Source: Chloroflexota bacterium
Lineage (GTDB): Bacteria > Chloroflexota > UBA11872
Assembly: GCA_026707185.1 (NCBI GenBank)
Contig: JAPOXI010000081.1
Coordinates: 1 to 26,926 of the forward strand
Direction: 5' to 3'
DNA length: 26,926 nucleotides
In this document: positions 15,082 through 24,268 of the stretch, piece after piece
How positions within the stretch are numbered: the stretch's first letter is position 1
How the letters are laid out: each line of letters begins with the position of its first letter
Notes under the pieces: model-generated
What the model was told of the DNA's origin: nothing
Database searches by the model: none
Seen by the model: the letters and a program-made list of their open reading frames with translations, nothing else
Program-made: the position numbers and the translations under genes

Positions 15082-15915
15082 ATGGACGACCACCTACAGA
15101 GACCGGCTGCCATTCGCCCTTCGGGAAATCGCGTCGAGCATCCCTGCCTCCCGCTCGACCCGCCACCGGGTCCGCCGGGCGGCTGGGGCGTGGCCGAGCT
15201 GCACTGTCACACGACGGCTAGCGACGGCACCGTCACACCCGAATCCCTGGTTGAGATTGCCGAGCACATGGGACTCGACGTGCTAGCCGTGACCGATCAC
15301 GACACCGTTGAGGGGGCATTGCGCGCTCAAGATCACGCAGAGGCGATCGATGCCCGCGTAGAAGTGATCGTGGGGATGGAAGTGACAACGCGGCGCCAGG
15401 ACCACATTGTGGGCCTCTTCCTGGAACGAGCCCCGAGGATCTTCCGAACAGTGCCGGACACCGTGGACGAGATACACGCGCAGGGCGGTCTGGCGGTCGT
15501 TGCGCACCCTTTCCTGGGATTGCCCTCGTCCATCTCGGCCCGTCGACTCGGCAAGGCGCTCAGACACTGCCAGTTCGACGGCATCGAGGCCGAGAACCCG
15601 TATATGCGCCAGGGTGCGCGCGATCGGCTCTCCGCTTTCCTGGACGACCACGGCGACGGTGTGGGCGCGCAGGTCGGCGCCAGCGACGCGCACTTTGGCG
15701 ACCTGGCCAAGGCCGTCACGTTGTTCAGGGGTCGCAGCGCCGTCGAATTGCGATCTGCCCTGGAAGAACGTGCGACTGTGCCCGCGGTCGGCCGGGTGAA
15801 GCACCCTGGCCCAGGGATTCGTGCGCACCTCGACAACCAGTATCGAAGCCTGCTGCGCTTGCCCCTGATTCGGGCCGGTACCGTCTGGCGCCAGTGGCGC
15901 GAGGGATCGCGCTAG
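15082..15915 (+). CDS. PHP-domain metal-dependent phosphoesterase
   Basis: A 277-residue PHP protein resembling the TrpH/YciV group, which includes RNase AM-type 5'-3' exonucleases acting on short RNAs or 3',5'-bisphosphonucleotides. The metal-binding set is complete: HCHTTASDG (His41, His43, Asp48), TDHDTVEG (Asp72-His73), Glu100 (GMEVTT), His142 (VAHPF) and Asp202-His204 (GASDAHF). About 35 N-terminal residues precede the PHP core and are Pro/Gly-rich, so the real start may be later, for example the GTG near 15190; the ATG at 15082 is the conservative choice. It is divergent from the hypothetical pair and convergent with ftsH, 30 bp from its stop. Substrate is not certain. Confidence 0.88.
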   Translation: MDDHLQRPAAIRPSGNRVEHPCLPLDPPPGPPGGWGVAELHCHTTASDGTVTPESLVEIAEHMGLDVLAVTDHDTVEGALRAQDHAEAIDARVEVIVGMEVTTRRQDHIVGLFLERAPRIFRTVPDTVDEIHAQGGLAVVAHPFLGLPSSISARRLGKALRHCQFDGIEAENPYMRQGARDRLSAFLDDHGDGVGAQVGASDAHFGDLAKAVTLFRGRSAVELRSALEERATVPAVGRVKHPGPGIRAHLDNQYRSLLRLPLIRAGTVWRQWREGSR

Positions 15916-15945
15916 CCGATGAGACTCTGCCCGACGATTCGGCTG

Positions 15946-17904
15946 CTAGACGGCGCCTTCGGCTGGGCGAGGCTTGGGGTTCGGCGGGAGCTGTACGTCC
16001 GGAGCCTCGGCGGATTCTCCGTCCATGGGTTCGGCCTCGGGCATGGGCTCGGGCAAATCGGGCGGGGTGATCGGCGCTCGGCCCTGGTGCTGGTCGATGA
16101 GAAGCGTGAACTCCTCGGCGTCCAGCGTTTCTACCTCGATCAGCCGTTCTGACAGCTTGTCCAGCAAGTCGTGGTGCCGGGAGAGGATATCCATCGCGCG
16201 CCGGTGGGCATCGTCAATGAAGTGGGAGACCTCGTTGTCGATCTCCTCAGCCACCCGCTCGCTGTAGTTGCGCTGCTCCGCGATGTCACGTCCGAGGAAG
16301 ACCAATTCTTCGCGGCGACCGAAGGCCCGCGGCCCCAGTTTGGGCGACATGCCGAACTGCGTGACCATGCGACGCGCAGTCTCAGTGGCTTGCTGGATGT
16401 CGTTGCTCGGACCGGTGGACATTTCGCCAAAGACCAGCACTTCGGCGGCATGGCCACCCATGATCATGGCCAGCATGTCCTCGAAGAAGGACTTGGTGTA
16501 GAGGTGGCGGTCTTCGGGCGGCTGCAGGCGCGTGTAGCCGCCCATCTGCCCGCGCGGAAGGATGGTGACCTTGTAGACGGGATCTGACCGCTTGAGCATG
16601 TGCGCCACCAGCGCGTGGCCGATCTCGTGGAAGGCGGTCACGCGCTTCTCCTGGGCGCTCATCACGCGGCTCTTGCGCTGAGGGCCGGCGATCAGCCGGT
16701 CGATGGCTTCTTCGATCTCAAACATGCTCAACACGGAGCGGTTGCGCCGCGCCGCCAGGATTGCCGCCTCGTTGAGGAGATTCTTCAGGTCAGCGCCCGA
16801 GAAGCCCGGCGTCTGCTTGCCAACGGTCTCCAGATCCACATCCGGATCGAGCGGCTTCTCGCGGGCGTGAACGCGGAGAATTGCCTCGCGGCCGCGGATA
16901 TCCGGCAGATCAAGCGTGACCCGGCGGTCAAAGCGACCCGGCCGCAGGAGCGCAGGGTCCAGGACGTCGGGGCGGTTGGTGGCCGCCAGCACGATTACCG
17001 TCTGCTCAGACTCAAACCCGTCCATCTCGACCAGAATCTGGTTCAGCGTCTGCTCGCGCTCGTCGTGGCTACCGCCGAGGCCGGCTCCACGCTGGCGTCC
17101 GACCGCATCGATCTCGTCCACAAACACCAGCGAGGGGGCGCTCTGTTTGGCCTTCTCGAAGAGGTCGCGCACACGCGACGCGCCAACGCCCACGAACATC
17201 TCGACGAATTCCGACCCGCTGATGCTGAAGAACGGCACGCCAGCCTCGCCGGCGACCGCCTTCGAGAGGTACGTCTTGCCAGTCCCGGGCGGGCCGACAA
17301 GCAGCACGCCCTTGGGAATCTCGGCCCCGATCTTGGTGAACTTCTCGGGGTACTTGAGGAATTCGACGACCTCAGCCAATTCCTGCTTGGCTTCGTCAAC
17401 GCCCTGGACGTGTTTGAAGGTGACCTTGGGTCGATTGGCCGTGACCATGCGCGCGCGGCTGCGGCCAAAGCTGAGGGCCTGGGAATTGGATCCCTGGGCT
17501 TGCCGCATCAGGAATATGAGCAGACCAATAAAGACCAGCAGCGGCAGCACCGAGGTCAGGATGCTGATGATTGTCGGTGCGTTGCTGGGTTCGTCGAACT
17601 CGACCGTGACCTGCTCGCCTCCGACGTTGATTCCGCGACCTGCCAACTCACGGCCGATGTCGAAGTTGTCATCGACGACGGAGTTGATCGTGCGGCCGTC
17701 CACGCTGGCCGACACGCGCGTGCCGCCAAGGCGAATCTGCGGACGGCTCCCGCGATCCGCGGCGGCCTGGACCTCGGCCAGCAGGGTGGAGATTGGCACG
17801 TTCTGCTCGCGCGGGCTCGGGTTGAACATCACGAACAGCACGACCAGAATCGCCACGGCAAGCACGATGTACATGAAGCCGTTGCGGACGAGTCGGTTGT
17901 TCAT
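15946..17904 (-). CDS. ftsH: ATP-dependent zinc metalloprotease FtsH
   Basis: A 652-residue membrane-bound AAA+ protease that extracts and degrades membrane and short-lived cytosolic proteins as a hexamer. Order: TM1 (about 9-28), periplasmic domain (30-110), TM2 (about 112-134), AAA domain with Walker A GPPGTGKT (204-211), pore loop MFVG near 236, Walker B LVFVDEID (259-266) and the second region of homology with arginine fingers ([19 protein letters not shown]). The peptidase domain carries HEIGH (426-430), and [10 protein letters not shown] supplies the third zinc ligand, Asp502. The acidic, proline-rich tail is common in this family. Length is normal. The Shine-Dalgarno AAAGG lies about 10 nt before the ATG. 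An extended -10 element at 17968-17976 suggests its own promoter although tilS lies just upstream. Confidence 0.98.
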   Translation of the reverse strand: MNNRLVRNGFMYIVLAVAILVVLFVMFNPSPREQNVPISTLLAEVQAAADRGSRPQIRLGGTRVSASVDGRTINSVVDDNFDIGRELAGRGINVGGEQVTVEFDEPSNAPTIISILTSVLPLLVFIGLLIFLMRQAQGSNSQALSFGRSRARMVTANRPKVTFKHVQGVDEAKQELAEVVEFLKYPEKFTKIGAEIPKGVLLVGPPGTGKTYLSKAVAGEAGVPFFSISGSEFVEMFVGVGASRVRDLFEKAKQSAPSLVFVDEIDAVGRQRGAGLGGSHDEREQTLNQILVEMDGFESEQTVIVLAATNRPDVLDPALLRPGRFDRRVTLDLPDIRGREAILRVHAREKPLDPDVDLETVGKQTPGFSGADLKNLLNEAAILAARRNRSVLSMFEIEEAIDRLIAGPQRKSRVMSAQEKRVTAFHEIGHALVAHMLKRSDPVYKVTILPRGQMGGYTRLQPPEDRHLYTKSFFEDMLAMIMGGHAAEVLVFGEMSTGPSNDIQQATETARRMVTQFGMSPKLGPRAFGRREELVFLGRDIAEQRNYSERVAEEIDNEVSHFIDDAHRRAMDILSRHHDLLDKLSERLIEVETLDAEEFTLLIDQHQGRAPITPPDLPEPMPEAEPMDGESAEAPDVQLPPNPKPRPAEGAV

Positions 17905-17967
17905 GGAAGGGCAGCCTTTCGTCCCTGGACAGAACGAGACAGGCGCTGCGCCGCGTGGATGTCGGCG

Positions 17968-17976
17968 ATTATATCA
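17968..17976 (-). promoter_or_regulatory. Extended -10 promoter element upstream of ftsH
   Basis: On the minus strand the sequence reads TGATATAAT, a perfect TATAAT with an extended TGn. No good -35 is present, as is common with extended -10 promoters. Transcription would start near 17961, giving a leader of about 57 nt before the ftsH ATG at 17904. Confidence 0.6.
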
Positions 17977-18035
17977 GCGACGCCTTCTCGCCTGACTCGT
18001 ATCACTGCCATGTGTCCGAGTGTACGCAGGCCGAC

Positions 18036-18049
18036 TTACGGTTCCGTAA
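18036..18049. repeat. Short palindrome at the tilS stop codon
   Basis: TTACGG-TT-CCGTAA, perfect 6-bp arms with a 2-nt centre, overlapping the TAA stop of tilS. It could be an operator or mRNA-end element in front of the ftsH promoter. There is no T-tract, so it is not a convincing terminator. Confidence 0.3.
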
Positions 18050-19478
18050 CGAAACCACCTGGCGCGGCTGCGGGGCGCAGTGGCGCCCACTGCATCGAAG
18101 CGGTTAACACGGTGCCGGCATCCGGCGGCGGGCGATGGGCCGCGTCTACGACGACCCCCGGGACGCACACAGGCTGCTCGTTCACCGTAAGCACCGGCGT
18201 GCCGTCGCGAAGGGCGGCGGGCAGCCGGCGACGGCGCAGTAGTCGAGTGAGATCGTGCCGGCGTCCATCGACCGGCGACGTGATCAGATCACCTGGTCGC
18301 GGCGACCGGACGGCTAGCTCAGCCTCCGGCTCGGGAGCGGCGAGCACAACGAGTCCGCATGCGTCATACGCCTCGCCAGCGAACGCCACGCGCCGGAGCC
18401 GTAGCCGGCCAACGGCAAGGTCGACGTCCGACGGAACCGACAGCTTGACCGGCGCGGGCCACGGAGGGTCGTTGGCCTGTGCCCGGTACAACGCAATTGC
18501 GCGGTCTCGCACGTACGCCCAGCACTCCCCGGGCAGTTGGATCCAGCGTCCGGCCGTGTTTTCGGCCAATGCCCGTTCGAGCGCTCGCCAATGCGACTCG
18601 CCGAGCTGGCGGGCTGACCGCCCATCGGCTCGCCGTGCGGCGTTCAGGACCTCGCGCAGCGGTCCGGCAGGCACGGCACGCCGATCGGAAGCCAGCGGCA
18701 TCCGAACACCGCAGGCCGGGCCGACCATGGACGTGGCTGGCGGCGCCGCCAGCCTACCCGCGCGTAGCAGGGTCTTGCGCACCCCCGGGTAGATGTCGTC
18801 GAGCAGCGGAAGCAACTCATGGCGAACACGGTTCCGACGAAAATCGGGTGAGTGGTTGGCGGGATCGCGGTGCGTCGGCAGACGTCGAGCGGCCGCGTAG
18901 GCGGCCACCTGGCGACGCCACACGGTCAGAAGCGGGCGAAGCGACCAGCCGTCATCCACACGCATGCCGCGAAGGGCGTCGGGACCGCCGCCGCGCGCAA
19001 GGTTCATCAGGATAGTTTCCACCTGGTCGTCGGCCTGATGAGCGGTCGCGACGCGAGCGACACTCAATTGCGCGCCAACGCGACGCAGGAAGTCCTGCCG
19101 CAGACGGCGGGCGGCCATTTCCCGCGACTCGCCAGGTTCCGGCGTGGGCTGTGCGGCCCGCTCACTCGTATACGCCACGCCTCTGGTGCGGCAGAAGACG
19201 TGCACGTCATGGGCTACGGCGGCACTGTCGTCATGCCAGGCATGGTCGAAGTGCATGACATGGAGCATTGGCCCCCCGCGCTCGCGTGCGGCCAGCAGGG
19301 CATCCAGCAAGACCATGGAGTCAGGTCCGCCCGACACCGCCACGCCAAGCAAATCGCGCGCAGTCAGCCCGGCGGTTTGAACCGTGGATCGGTAGACCGC
19401 GTCCTGAACCGCGCGCACGGCGCGCCGCGGACGCACTCGACTAGCCGGTGCTGCCAAATCCGCCGCGCGAGGGGGCAT
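18036..19478 (-). CDS. tilS: tRNA(Ile)-lysidine synthetase
   Basis: A 480-residue PP-loop ATPase that converts the wobble C of tRNA-Ile(CAU) to lysidine so that it reads AUA. The PP-loop motif SGGPDSM is at 49-55, followed by HFDHAWHDDSA and the family-typical ATAHQADDQVETILMNLARGGG and PTHRDPANHSPDFRRNRVRHELLPLL. The C-terminal TilS domain (PRPGDLITSPVDGRRHDLTRLL) is present. The ATG at 19478 has a Shine-Dalgarno-like GGGAG 7 nt upstream and overlaps the end of dut by 38 bp. ATG 19496 and a non-overlapping GTG at 19436 are alternatives. The common tilS-hpt-ftsH order is broken here: no hpt lies between tilS and ftsH. Confidence 0.95.
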   Translation of the reverse strand: MPPRAADLAAPASRVRPRRAVRAVQDAVYRSTVQTAGLTARDLLGVAVSGGPDSMVLLDALLAARERGGPMLHVMHFDHAWHDDSAAVAHDVHVFCRTRGVAYTSERAAQPTPEPGESREMAARRLRQDFLRRVGAQLSVARVATAHQADDQVETILMNLARGGGPDALRGMRVDDGWSLRPLLTVWRRQVAAYAAARRLPTHRDPANHSPDFRRNRVRHELLPLLDDIYPGVRKTLLRAGRLAAPPATSMVGPACGVRMPLASDRRAVPAGPLREVLNAARRADGRSARQLGESHWRALERALAENTAGRWIQLPGECWAYVRDRAIALYRAQANDPPWPAPVKLSVPSDVDLAVGRLRLRRVAFAGEAYDACGLVVLAAPEPEAELAVRSPRPGDLITSPVDGRRHDLTRLLRRRRLPAALRDGTPVLTVNEQPVCVPGVVVDAAHRPPPDAGTVLTASMQWAPLRPAAAPGGFVTEP

Positions 19479-19869
19479 CAGGCGTCTCCCGCTCATCCCA
19501 CGAGGCCACCGCGATGGATACGAACACCCCCTGTGCAATGCGATCGCCCCGCTTTACGACCACGGGGCGGTCTGTCGTGTTCCAGACGTCGATGTGGATC
19601 TCATCGTCGGGCCCGGCAAAGTCCTGGTCGACAATGCCGATCGCGTTTGACAGGCGAAGCCCCGTGCGCGTGGGCGTGCTGCTGCGCACCGCGACCAGCA
19701 GCATGTAGCCCGGCGGCGTCGCCACGATCAGGTTGGATGGAATCCGCGCCATTCCACCCGGCGCAACCTCGGTGGTTATGCGCGTCGTAAAGTCGAACCC
19801 CACGGAGCCGTCGGTGGCGTATTCGGGCAGGGGTAGCGAGGGGTCGACTCGAGTGATTGGCACGCGCAT
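19441..19869 (-). CDS. dut: dUTP diphosphatase (dUTPase)
   Basis: A 142-residue trimeric-type dUTPase, which hydrolyses dUTP to dUMP and pyrophosphate, keeping uracil out of DNA and feeding dTMP synthesis. Motif 1 is PLPEYATDGSVGFD (13-26), motif 2 VRSS (61-64), motif 3 NAIGIVDQDFAG (75-86) with candidate catalytic Asp81, motif 4 RGDRIAQ (107-113) and the C-terminal P-loop-like motif 5 RGGFGSTG (135-142). Motif 1 has DGSVGFD where SAGFD is usual, and motif 3 has DQDF for DSDY, both conservative. Length is normal. It lies between the ftsB-like gene (31 bp upstream) and tilS. Confidence 0.93.
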   Translation of the reverse strand: MRVPITRVDPSLPLPEYATDGSVGFDFTTRITTEVAPGGMARIPSNLIVATPPGYMLLVAVRSSTPTRTGLRLSNAIGIVDQDFAGPDDEIHIDVWNTTDRPVVVKRGDRIAQGVFVSIAVASWDERETPDAPSRGGFGSTG

Positions 19870-19900
19870 GGCGCCGTGAGTCTACGCCCCCGCCGATTGT

Positions 19901-20323
19901 TCAGCCGCCGCTAAAGGCCTCCAGCCAGGCGTTGAGATGGCCGAACGTCAGGGGCGGCGGGGGGGCTGGCGACGGCGGCTCTACGGGCACCGGGGTCAGC
20001 AGGGGCGCTCCCGTCAGATCGTCCATGATGACGATGGCGCGATCGCCGCGATCGACCAGACCGAGGTCACGCTTGGCGATTTCTCGCAAGGCGGTCAGCG
20101 ACTCCGCGTAGGCCAGCCGTTCGCGGAGATCCACGTTGGATCGCTCGACGGTTTCGATCTGCGAGTTCAACTCTTCAATGCGTTCGTTGGCCGCCACGAA
20201 GGCGGGCGAGTTCGTGGTTTCGCGCACGATCACCGCCGCAAGCGCCAGTAGGCCGACCAGGGCCAGAATCTGTCCCAAGAGGCGCGCGCGGTCGCTGGTT
20301 GGCGACGCCGCCGGCACTCGCAC
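19901..20323 (-). CDS. Septum formation initiator family protein (FtsB/DivIC-like)
   Basis: A 140-residue bitopic membrane protein of the FtsB/DivIC family, which bridges early and late division proteins (FtsQ/DivIB and FtsL) at midcell. A cytoplasmic N-terminus (1-15) precedes one membrane segment (16-34) and a coiled coil (about 43-72, NERIEELNSQIETVERSNVDL), followed by the conserved AKRDLGLVDRGD (83-94). A Pro-rich tail (107-125) is an unusual extension. The GTG start at 20323 overlaps the glmS stop by one base (TAGTG), so translation is probably coupled to glmS. Confidence 0.88.
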   Translation of the reverse strand: MRVPAASPTSDRARLLGQILALVGLLALAAVIVRETTNSPAFVAANERIEELNSQIETVERSNVDLRERLAYAESLTALREIAKRDLGLVDRGDRAIVIMDDLTGAPLLTPVPVEPPSPAPPPPLTFGHLNAWLEAFSGG

Positions 20324-22161
20324 TATTCGACCGTCACCGACTTGGCGAGATTGCGCGGCTGGTCCACGTCCAAACCCAGCCAGACGGCGATGTGATAGGC
20401 GAATAGCTGAAGCGGAACGACGCTGACGATGGGCGCAATCAGAGCGGGGGTGCGGGGTACGGTGATGACGTCCTCGGCGATTTCCGGCTGCAGGTCATCG
20501 CCTTCACTGGCGACCAGGATCACCCGCCCGTTTCGAGACCGGGTCTGTTCGACGGCATTGAGGATCTTGGGTCTCAGTTCGTCGTTCAGCGCGACCGCGA
20601 CGACCGGGATGTCGGGCGCCACCAGGGCGATCGGCCCGTGCTTGAGCTCGCCGGCGGCAAAGCCCTCCGCGTGGATATACGAGATCTCCTTCAGCTTCAA
20701 CGCGCCTTCCAGCGCGATCGGGTGTGCGAGCCCGCGTCCCATGTAGAGAAAGTTCCCCGCGCCGTGGTAGCGACGAGCCAGATCTTCGATCTGATTCTCG
20801 ATCTCCAGAGCGCGTGCGACGGCCAGCGGCGCGTGGGCGATGTCAGCTAGACGGCGCGCCAATTGGTCCGGCGGCAGGACACCGCGCACCACTCCCAAAT
20901 GACAGCTCAGCAAGTACAACGCCCCGAGCTGGGACACGAAGGTCTTGGTAGCGCACACGCTGATTTCAGGACCCGCATGCAGGAGAAACGGGGCGTCGGC
21001 CGTACGGGTAAGTTCGCTGCCCACCGTATTGACTAGTGCTACCACCGGCGATCCGTCGGCCTTTGCACGCTCCACGGCCAGCAGTACGTCAGCCGTGGCG
21101 CCTGACTGTGAAATCGCGATCACCAGCGTTCCGCGAGATAGCGGGCCCGGCGCATAGGCGAACTCGGAGGCAACTTCCGTCGTGGCCGGCAGTCGTGCCA
21201 GTTCCCGCAGATAGCGCGCGCCGATCATGCCGGCAAAGTGCGAACTCCCACTTGCCACAATCACCACCCGCTCGACTTCCTCCGCGTCAACCGGCAGTTG
21301 AAAGTCGTGCAGGCGGAGCTCGGCCGGATCCAGCGTCACTCTAGGTCGGATTGTGTCGGACAGCGTGTCGGGCTGTTCGTGGATCTCCTTATGCATGAAG
21401 TGCCGGTGGCCGGCCTTGGCTGCCGCCATTGGCCCCCAGGGCACCGAAATCAGGCGGCGTTCACGGGGTCGGTTGTGCAGGTCTTGGAACTCGGCGCCGT
21501 CACTGCGGAGTGCCACGATTTCGCCGGCCTCCACGACTTGCAGATTCCGGGTGTGGCGGACGACGGCCGGAAGATCCGAGGCCAGAAACGCTTCGGATGC
21601 GCCGTGCCCCACCACCAGGCCGCCAGCGGACCCCACGCGCCCGCCAACCAGAAGGTCCGGCTCGTCGGCCGCCAGGGCCACGACGGAGTGCGCACCTGCC
21701 AGGCGGCGTAGCGTTCGTCCTACGGCATCGGTCAGCGACGATCCGGCGTCGCGCTGGGCGCCGATGAGATGCGCAATAACCTCGGTATCGGTTTCGGAAT
21801 CGAAGACGTGGCCATCGGCCAGCAGTTCAGCGCGAAGTTCCGCCACGTTGTCGGTCATGCCGTTGTGGACGATAACCAGTCGACCCGAAGCATCGGCATG
21901 CGGGTGCGCGTTCGAGTCGGTCACCGCGCCATGGGTTGCCCAGCGGGTGTGCCCAATGCCGATGGCACCCGACATCAACTGGTCGTCGACCAGCATTGCC
22001 AGGTCGTCGATACGTCCGGCCCGGCGACGGACGCTCAGACCGTGCGGCGTAAGGACGGCCAGACCCGCAGAGTCGTAGCCTCGGTACTCAAGGGCACGTA
22101 GCCCGTCCAGGATTGTCGGGGCGGCCGACCCATCGCCGATATACCCAACGATGCCGCACAT
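20323..22161 (-). CDS. glmS: Glutamine-fructose-6-phosphate aminotransferase (isomerizing)
   Basis: A 612-residue enzyme that makes glucosamine-6-phosphate from fructose-6-phosphate and glutamine, the first step to UDP-GlcNAc for peptidoglycan. The start is ATG-TGC-GGC at 22161, giving the N-terminal Cys2 nucleophile (CGIVGYIGDG) of the class II glutaminase; the open frame to 22251 is discarded because it would bury that cysteine. The glutaminase domain (about 1-220) is followed by two SIS sugar-isomerase domains, with IVASGSSHFAG, ISQSGATADVLLA and CATKTFVSQLGALYLL. The invariant ending DQPRNLAKSVTVE is complete. It heads the glmS-ftsB-dut-tilS cluster. Confidence 0.98.
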   Translation of the reverse strand: MCGIVGYIGDGSAAPTILDGLRALEYRGYDSAGLAVLTPHGLSVRRRAGRIDDLAMLVDDQLMSGAIGIGHTRWATHGAVTDSNAHPHADASGRLVIVHNGMTDNVAELRAELLADGHVFDSETDTEVIAHLIGAQRDAGSSLTDAVGRTLRRLAGAHSVVALAADEPDLLVGGRVGSAGGLVVGHGASEAFLASDLPAVVRHTRNLQVVEAGEIVALRSDGAEFQDLHNRPRERRLISVPWGPMAAAKAGHRHFMHKEIHEQPDTLSDTIRPRVTLDPAELRLHDFQLPVDAEEVERVVIVASGSSHFAGMIGARYLRELARLPATTEVASEFAYAPGPLSRGTLVIAISQSGATADVLLAVERAKADGSPVVALVNTVGSELTRTADAPFLLHAGPEISVCATKTFVSQLGALYLLSCHLGVVRGVLPPDQLARRLADIAHAPLAVARALEIENQIEDLARRYHGAGNFLYMGRGLAHPIALEGALKLKEISYIHAEGFAAGELKHGPIALVAPDIPVVAVALNDELRPKILNAVEQTRSRNGRVILVASEGDDLQPEIAEDVITVPRTPALIAPIVSVVPLQLFAYHIAVWLGLDVDQPRNLAKSVTVE

Positions 22162-22232
22162 GGCGCCGTTCTCCGGCCAACAGCCAATGAGGGCCGTGTC
22201 TGGCCCGCGGAACCTGCGCCTCCCCTGACCTG

Positions 22233-22262
22233 ACAATAACGCCCAGGGCACTTCGCGGTAAA
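22233..22262 (-). promoter_or_regulatory. Possible glmS promoter
   Basis: On the minus strand, TTTACC (22262-22257), an 18-bp spacer and TATTGT (22238-22233), each matching four of six sigma-70 consensus positions. Transcription would begin near 22226. The resulting leader of about 65 nt is too short for a glmS ribozyme and none is recognisable. Confidence 0.35.
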
Positions 22263-22330
22263 GCTAAAAACGATGCACCGTGCGCCGCTCCGTGCCGTTC
22301 GGCAGCCAATGCGGACTCGGCCGTGCGCGA

Positions 22331-24262
22331 CTAGGTCCGGTGGTCCGCCTGGCGGAAGAACCAGTCCAGCGTGCGCGATATGAGGTCCACGCGATGGGCC
22401 GGCTCGGCGATGCGGTGGTACTCGCGGGGATAGCGCACGAAGTCGGTGGCAACGCCGGCGGCGCGCAGGAGCGCGTGGAGTTCCAGCCCCTGGGCGATCG
22501 GCACGCGTCGGTCCTCCTCGCTGTGGATCACGAGCGTGGGTGTTGTGGCCCCGGCCAGGTGCTGGACGGGCGAGCGGTCGCGGATCAGTTCGCGCTGTTC
22601 CAGCGGCGATCCGCCGAATTCCCAATAGACCCAGCTCGGGATGTCGGTCTGGCCGAAGAAGCTCTCGATGTTGGTGACGGCGTTGACGGCAACCGCAGCT
22701 ATGAAGCGCTGGGTGTGTCCGACGGCCCAGGCCGTGAGATAACCGCCGTAGCTGGTTCCGGTCACGTAGGTTGGCAGGTTCTCGCTGCCGGTGACGACCA
22801 CCCACGAGTCGAGCGCCTGCATGCAGTCTTCAAAGTCGGCACCGCCAAGATCCAAGCGATCCGCAACCAGGAAGTCCATGCCGTAGCCATGGCTGCCTCG
22901 AAAGTTGGGTGCAACAACGGCGAACCCGTGGCGGATCGCCGCTTCGCTCTCCGGGCGGTACTCGTGGGACGTCCGACTGTGCGGTCCGCCGTGCGGCCAC
23001 AGAATCACGCCCGCGAGTGATGCATCGGCCGGCGCCAGGGCCAGACTTTCCACGGAGACGCCGTCGTCGCGCACAAACGACCAGATACGAGCCCGCGCCG
23101 AACTCTCAACCGTGTGGTGGGCGGTGCGCCAGCGTGAGCGACCGTCCGGCGTGAGCAACTCGACCTCGGGTGGCACGGTGGCCGCCTGCGTGACGCAGGC
23201 GATCTCGCCGCTTTGTGCATCCACGTGGGGCGTGGACGCGTGTGGGAGCGGGTGCGAGAAGGTCTCCGGCGACTGATCCTCGCGGGCCCGCACGAGCACG
23301 TTGCACATGCCATCCATCAGCGCCACGACCCAGGAACCATCGGGCGCCGCCGCCGGACGCGCTTCGGTGTCCACGCTTCGATCAAGCCCGGCCGTCAGTG
23401 ATTTCCGGTCGCCGCCGTCGAGGTCGACGGTCGTGAGTTCCATGTTGACCGAGTGCGGCCCCATGGTGGGCGCGGCCAGGAAGCCGATGCGTTGCCCGTC
23501 GTTCGATGGGGCCGGCGCGATTACGGCTTTCGAACCGCCGACGAGTGGACGCTCGGATGATCCGTCCTCATCGACGTACCAGATTCCGAACGGCTGGGTG
23601 AGGTTCGAGACAGCGCCTTCTTCGCGTCCGCTGCGATTCGAAACGAAGGCAATCGACTGGCCGTCCGGCATCCAGACACCGGCGCCGCTGTGAAAACCGT
23701 CCGACGTCAGCGCTTGCGGCGGCTGGTCCCCGTCGAGGCTGTACACCCAAAGACGAATTCGTTCGACTTCGCCCAGCCCGTCGCCATCGTTTCGCGGATT
23801 CACGGCGGGATCGGCGAGGACTTCGGGCGATTGGTTGTAGGCGGTGTAGAGAATGCGGTTGCCGCAGGGCGACCAGGCAAAGGTGCGGAAGAAGGCGTGC
23901 AGCGCGAGCCGACCGTGGCCGGCCAGCGTGAGGTCGATTTCGATCCGAGATCCGTCAAGGCCGACGATGACGATGCGGTCGGTCTCGTCGCCGGATTCGA
24001 CGAAGGCGAGACGCGCGCCGTCCGGGGACCAACTCACCGGCGGGTTGCTGCCGGTAATGCCCTCGCAGAGACGCTCGGATTGCAGGCTCTCCGCGTCCAG
24101 AAGCCAGATTTCGGTGGTGGTGGCGTTGGCGGCAACATCGGGAATGCCGACGGTGTACGCGAGGATTCGTCCGCGGGGCGCCCACAGGGGTTGGGCAGCC
24201 GTTGGCGCCTCGAACAGGGCCTGGATCAGGTCTCGCTTCAGGTTCACGGCAGTCTCCGACAA
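22331..24262 (-). CDS. S9 family peptidase (prolyl oligopeptidase / acylaminoacyl-peptidase-like)
   Basis: A 643-residue serine peptidase. The N-terminal beta-propeller (about 20-390) is built of TolB-like blades (WSPDG, WSPCG, WMPDG, APDGS). The alpha/beta-hydrolase domain (about 395-640) has WPHGGPHSR, NFRGSHGYG and the catalytic triad Ser504 (GTSYGGY), Asp584 (HSEEDRRVP) and His616 (YPREYHRI). There is no signal peptide, so it is cytosolic. Such enzymes cleave small peptides, acyl-amino acids or dipeptides. The ATG at 24262 follows the stop of the CxxCxGxG mini-protein by 6 bp, so it is the last gene of the operon beginning at 26809. It may act downstream of the deacylase on peptide-like substrates (inference). 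Confidence 0.95.
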   Translation of the reverse strand: MSETAVNLKRDLIQALFEAPTAAQPLWAPRGRILAYTVGIPDVAANATTTEIWLLDAESLQSERLCEGITGSNPPVSWSPDGARLAFVESGDETDRIVIVGLDGSRIEIDLTLAGHGRLALHAFFRTFAWSPCGNRILYTAYNQSPEVLADPAVNPRNDGDGLGEVERIRLWVYSLDGDQPPQALTSDGFHSGAGVWMPDGQSIAFVSNRSGREEGAVSNLTQPFGIWYVDEDGSSERPLVGGSKAVIAPAPSNDGQRIGFLAAPTMGPHSVNMELTTVDLDGGDRKSLTAGLDRSVDTEARPAAAPDGSWVVALMDGMCNVLVRAREDQSPETFSHPLPHASTPHVDAQSGEIACVTQAATVPPEVELLTPDGRSRWRTAHHTVESSARARIWSFVRDDGVSVESLALAPADASLAGVILWPHGGPHSRTSHEYRPESEAAIRHGFAVVAPNFRGSHGYGMDFLVADRLDLGGADFEDCMQALDSWVVVTGSENLPTYVTGTSYGGYLTAWAVGHTQRFIAAVAVNAVTNIESFFGQTDIPSWVYWEFGGSPLEQRELIRDRSPVQHLAGATTPTLVIHSEEDRRVPIAQGLELHALLRAAGVATDFVRYPREYHRIAEPAHRVDLISRTLDWFFRQADHRT

Positions 24263-24268
24263 TCCCGA

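Noticed and set aside
16600..18792. 730-codon + strand open frame opposite ftsH and tilS
   Set aside because: Both ftsH and tilS on the other strand are unmistakable. The antisense product is low in structure and rich in Arg/Ser.
22162..22251. 30-residue extension of GlmS
   Set aside because: It would bury the Cys2 nucleophile that must be at the N-terminus after Met removal.
22266..22300. Intrinsic terminator after the S9 peptidase
   Set aside because: A T5 run exists on the minus strand, but the preceding sequence forms only a 4-bp stem.
22162..22330. glmS ribozyme or riboswitch before glmS
   Set aside because: The leader from the likely promoter is about 65 nt, and I see none of the ribozyme's conserved core.
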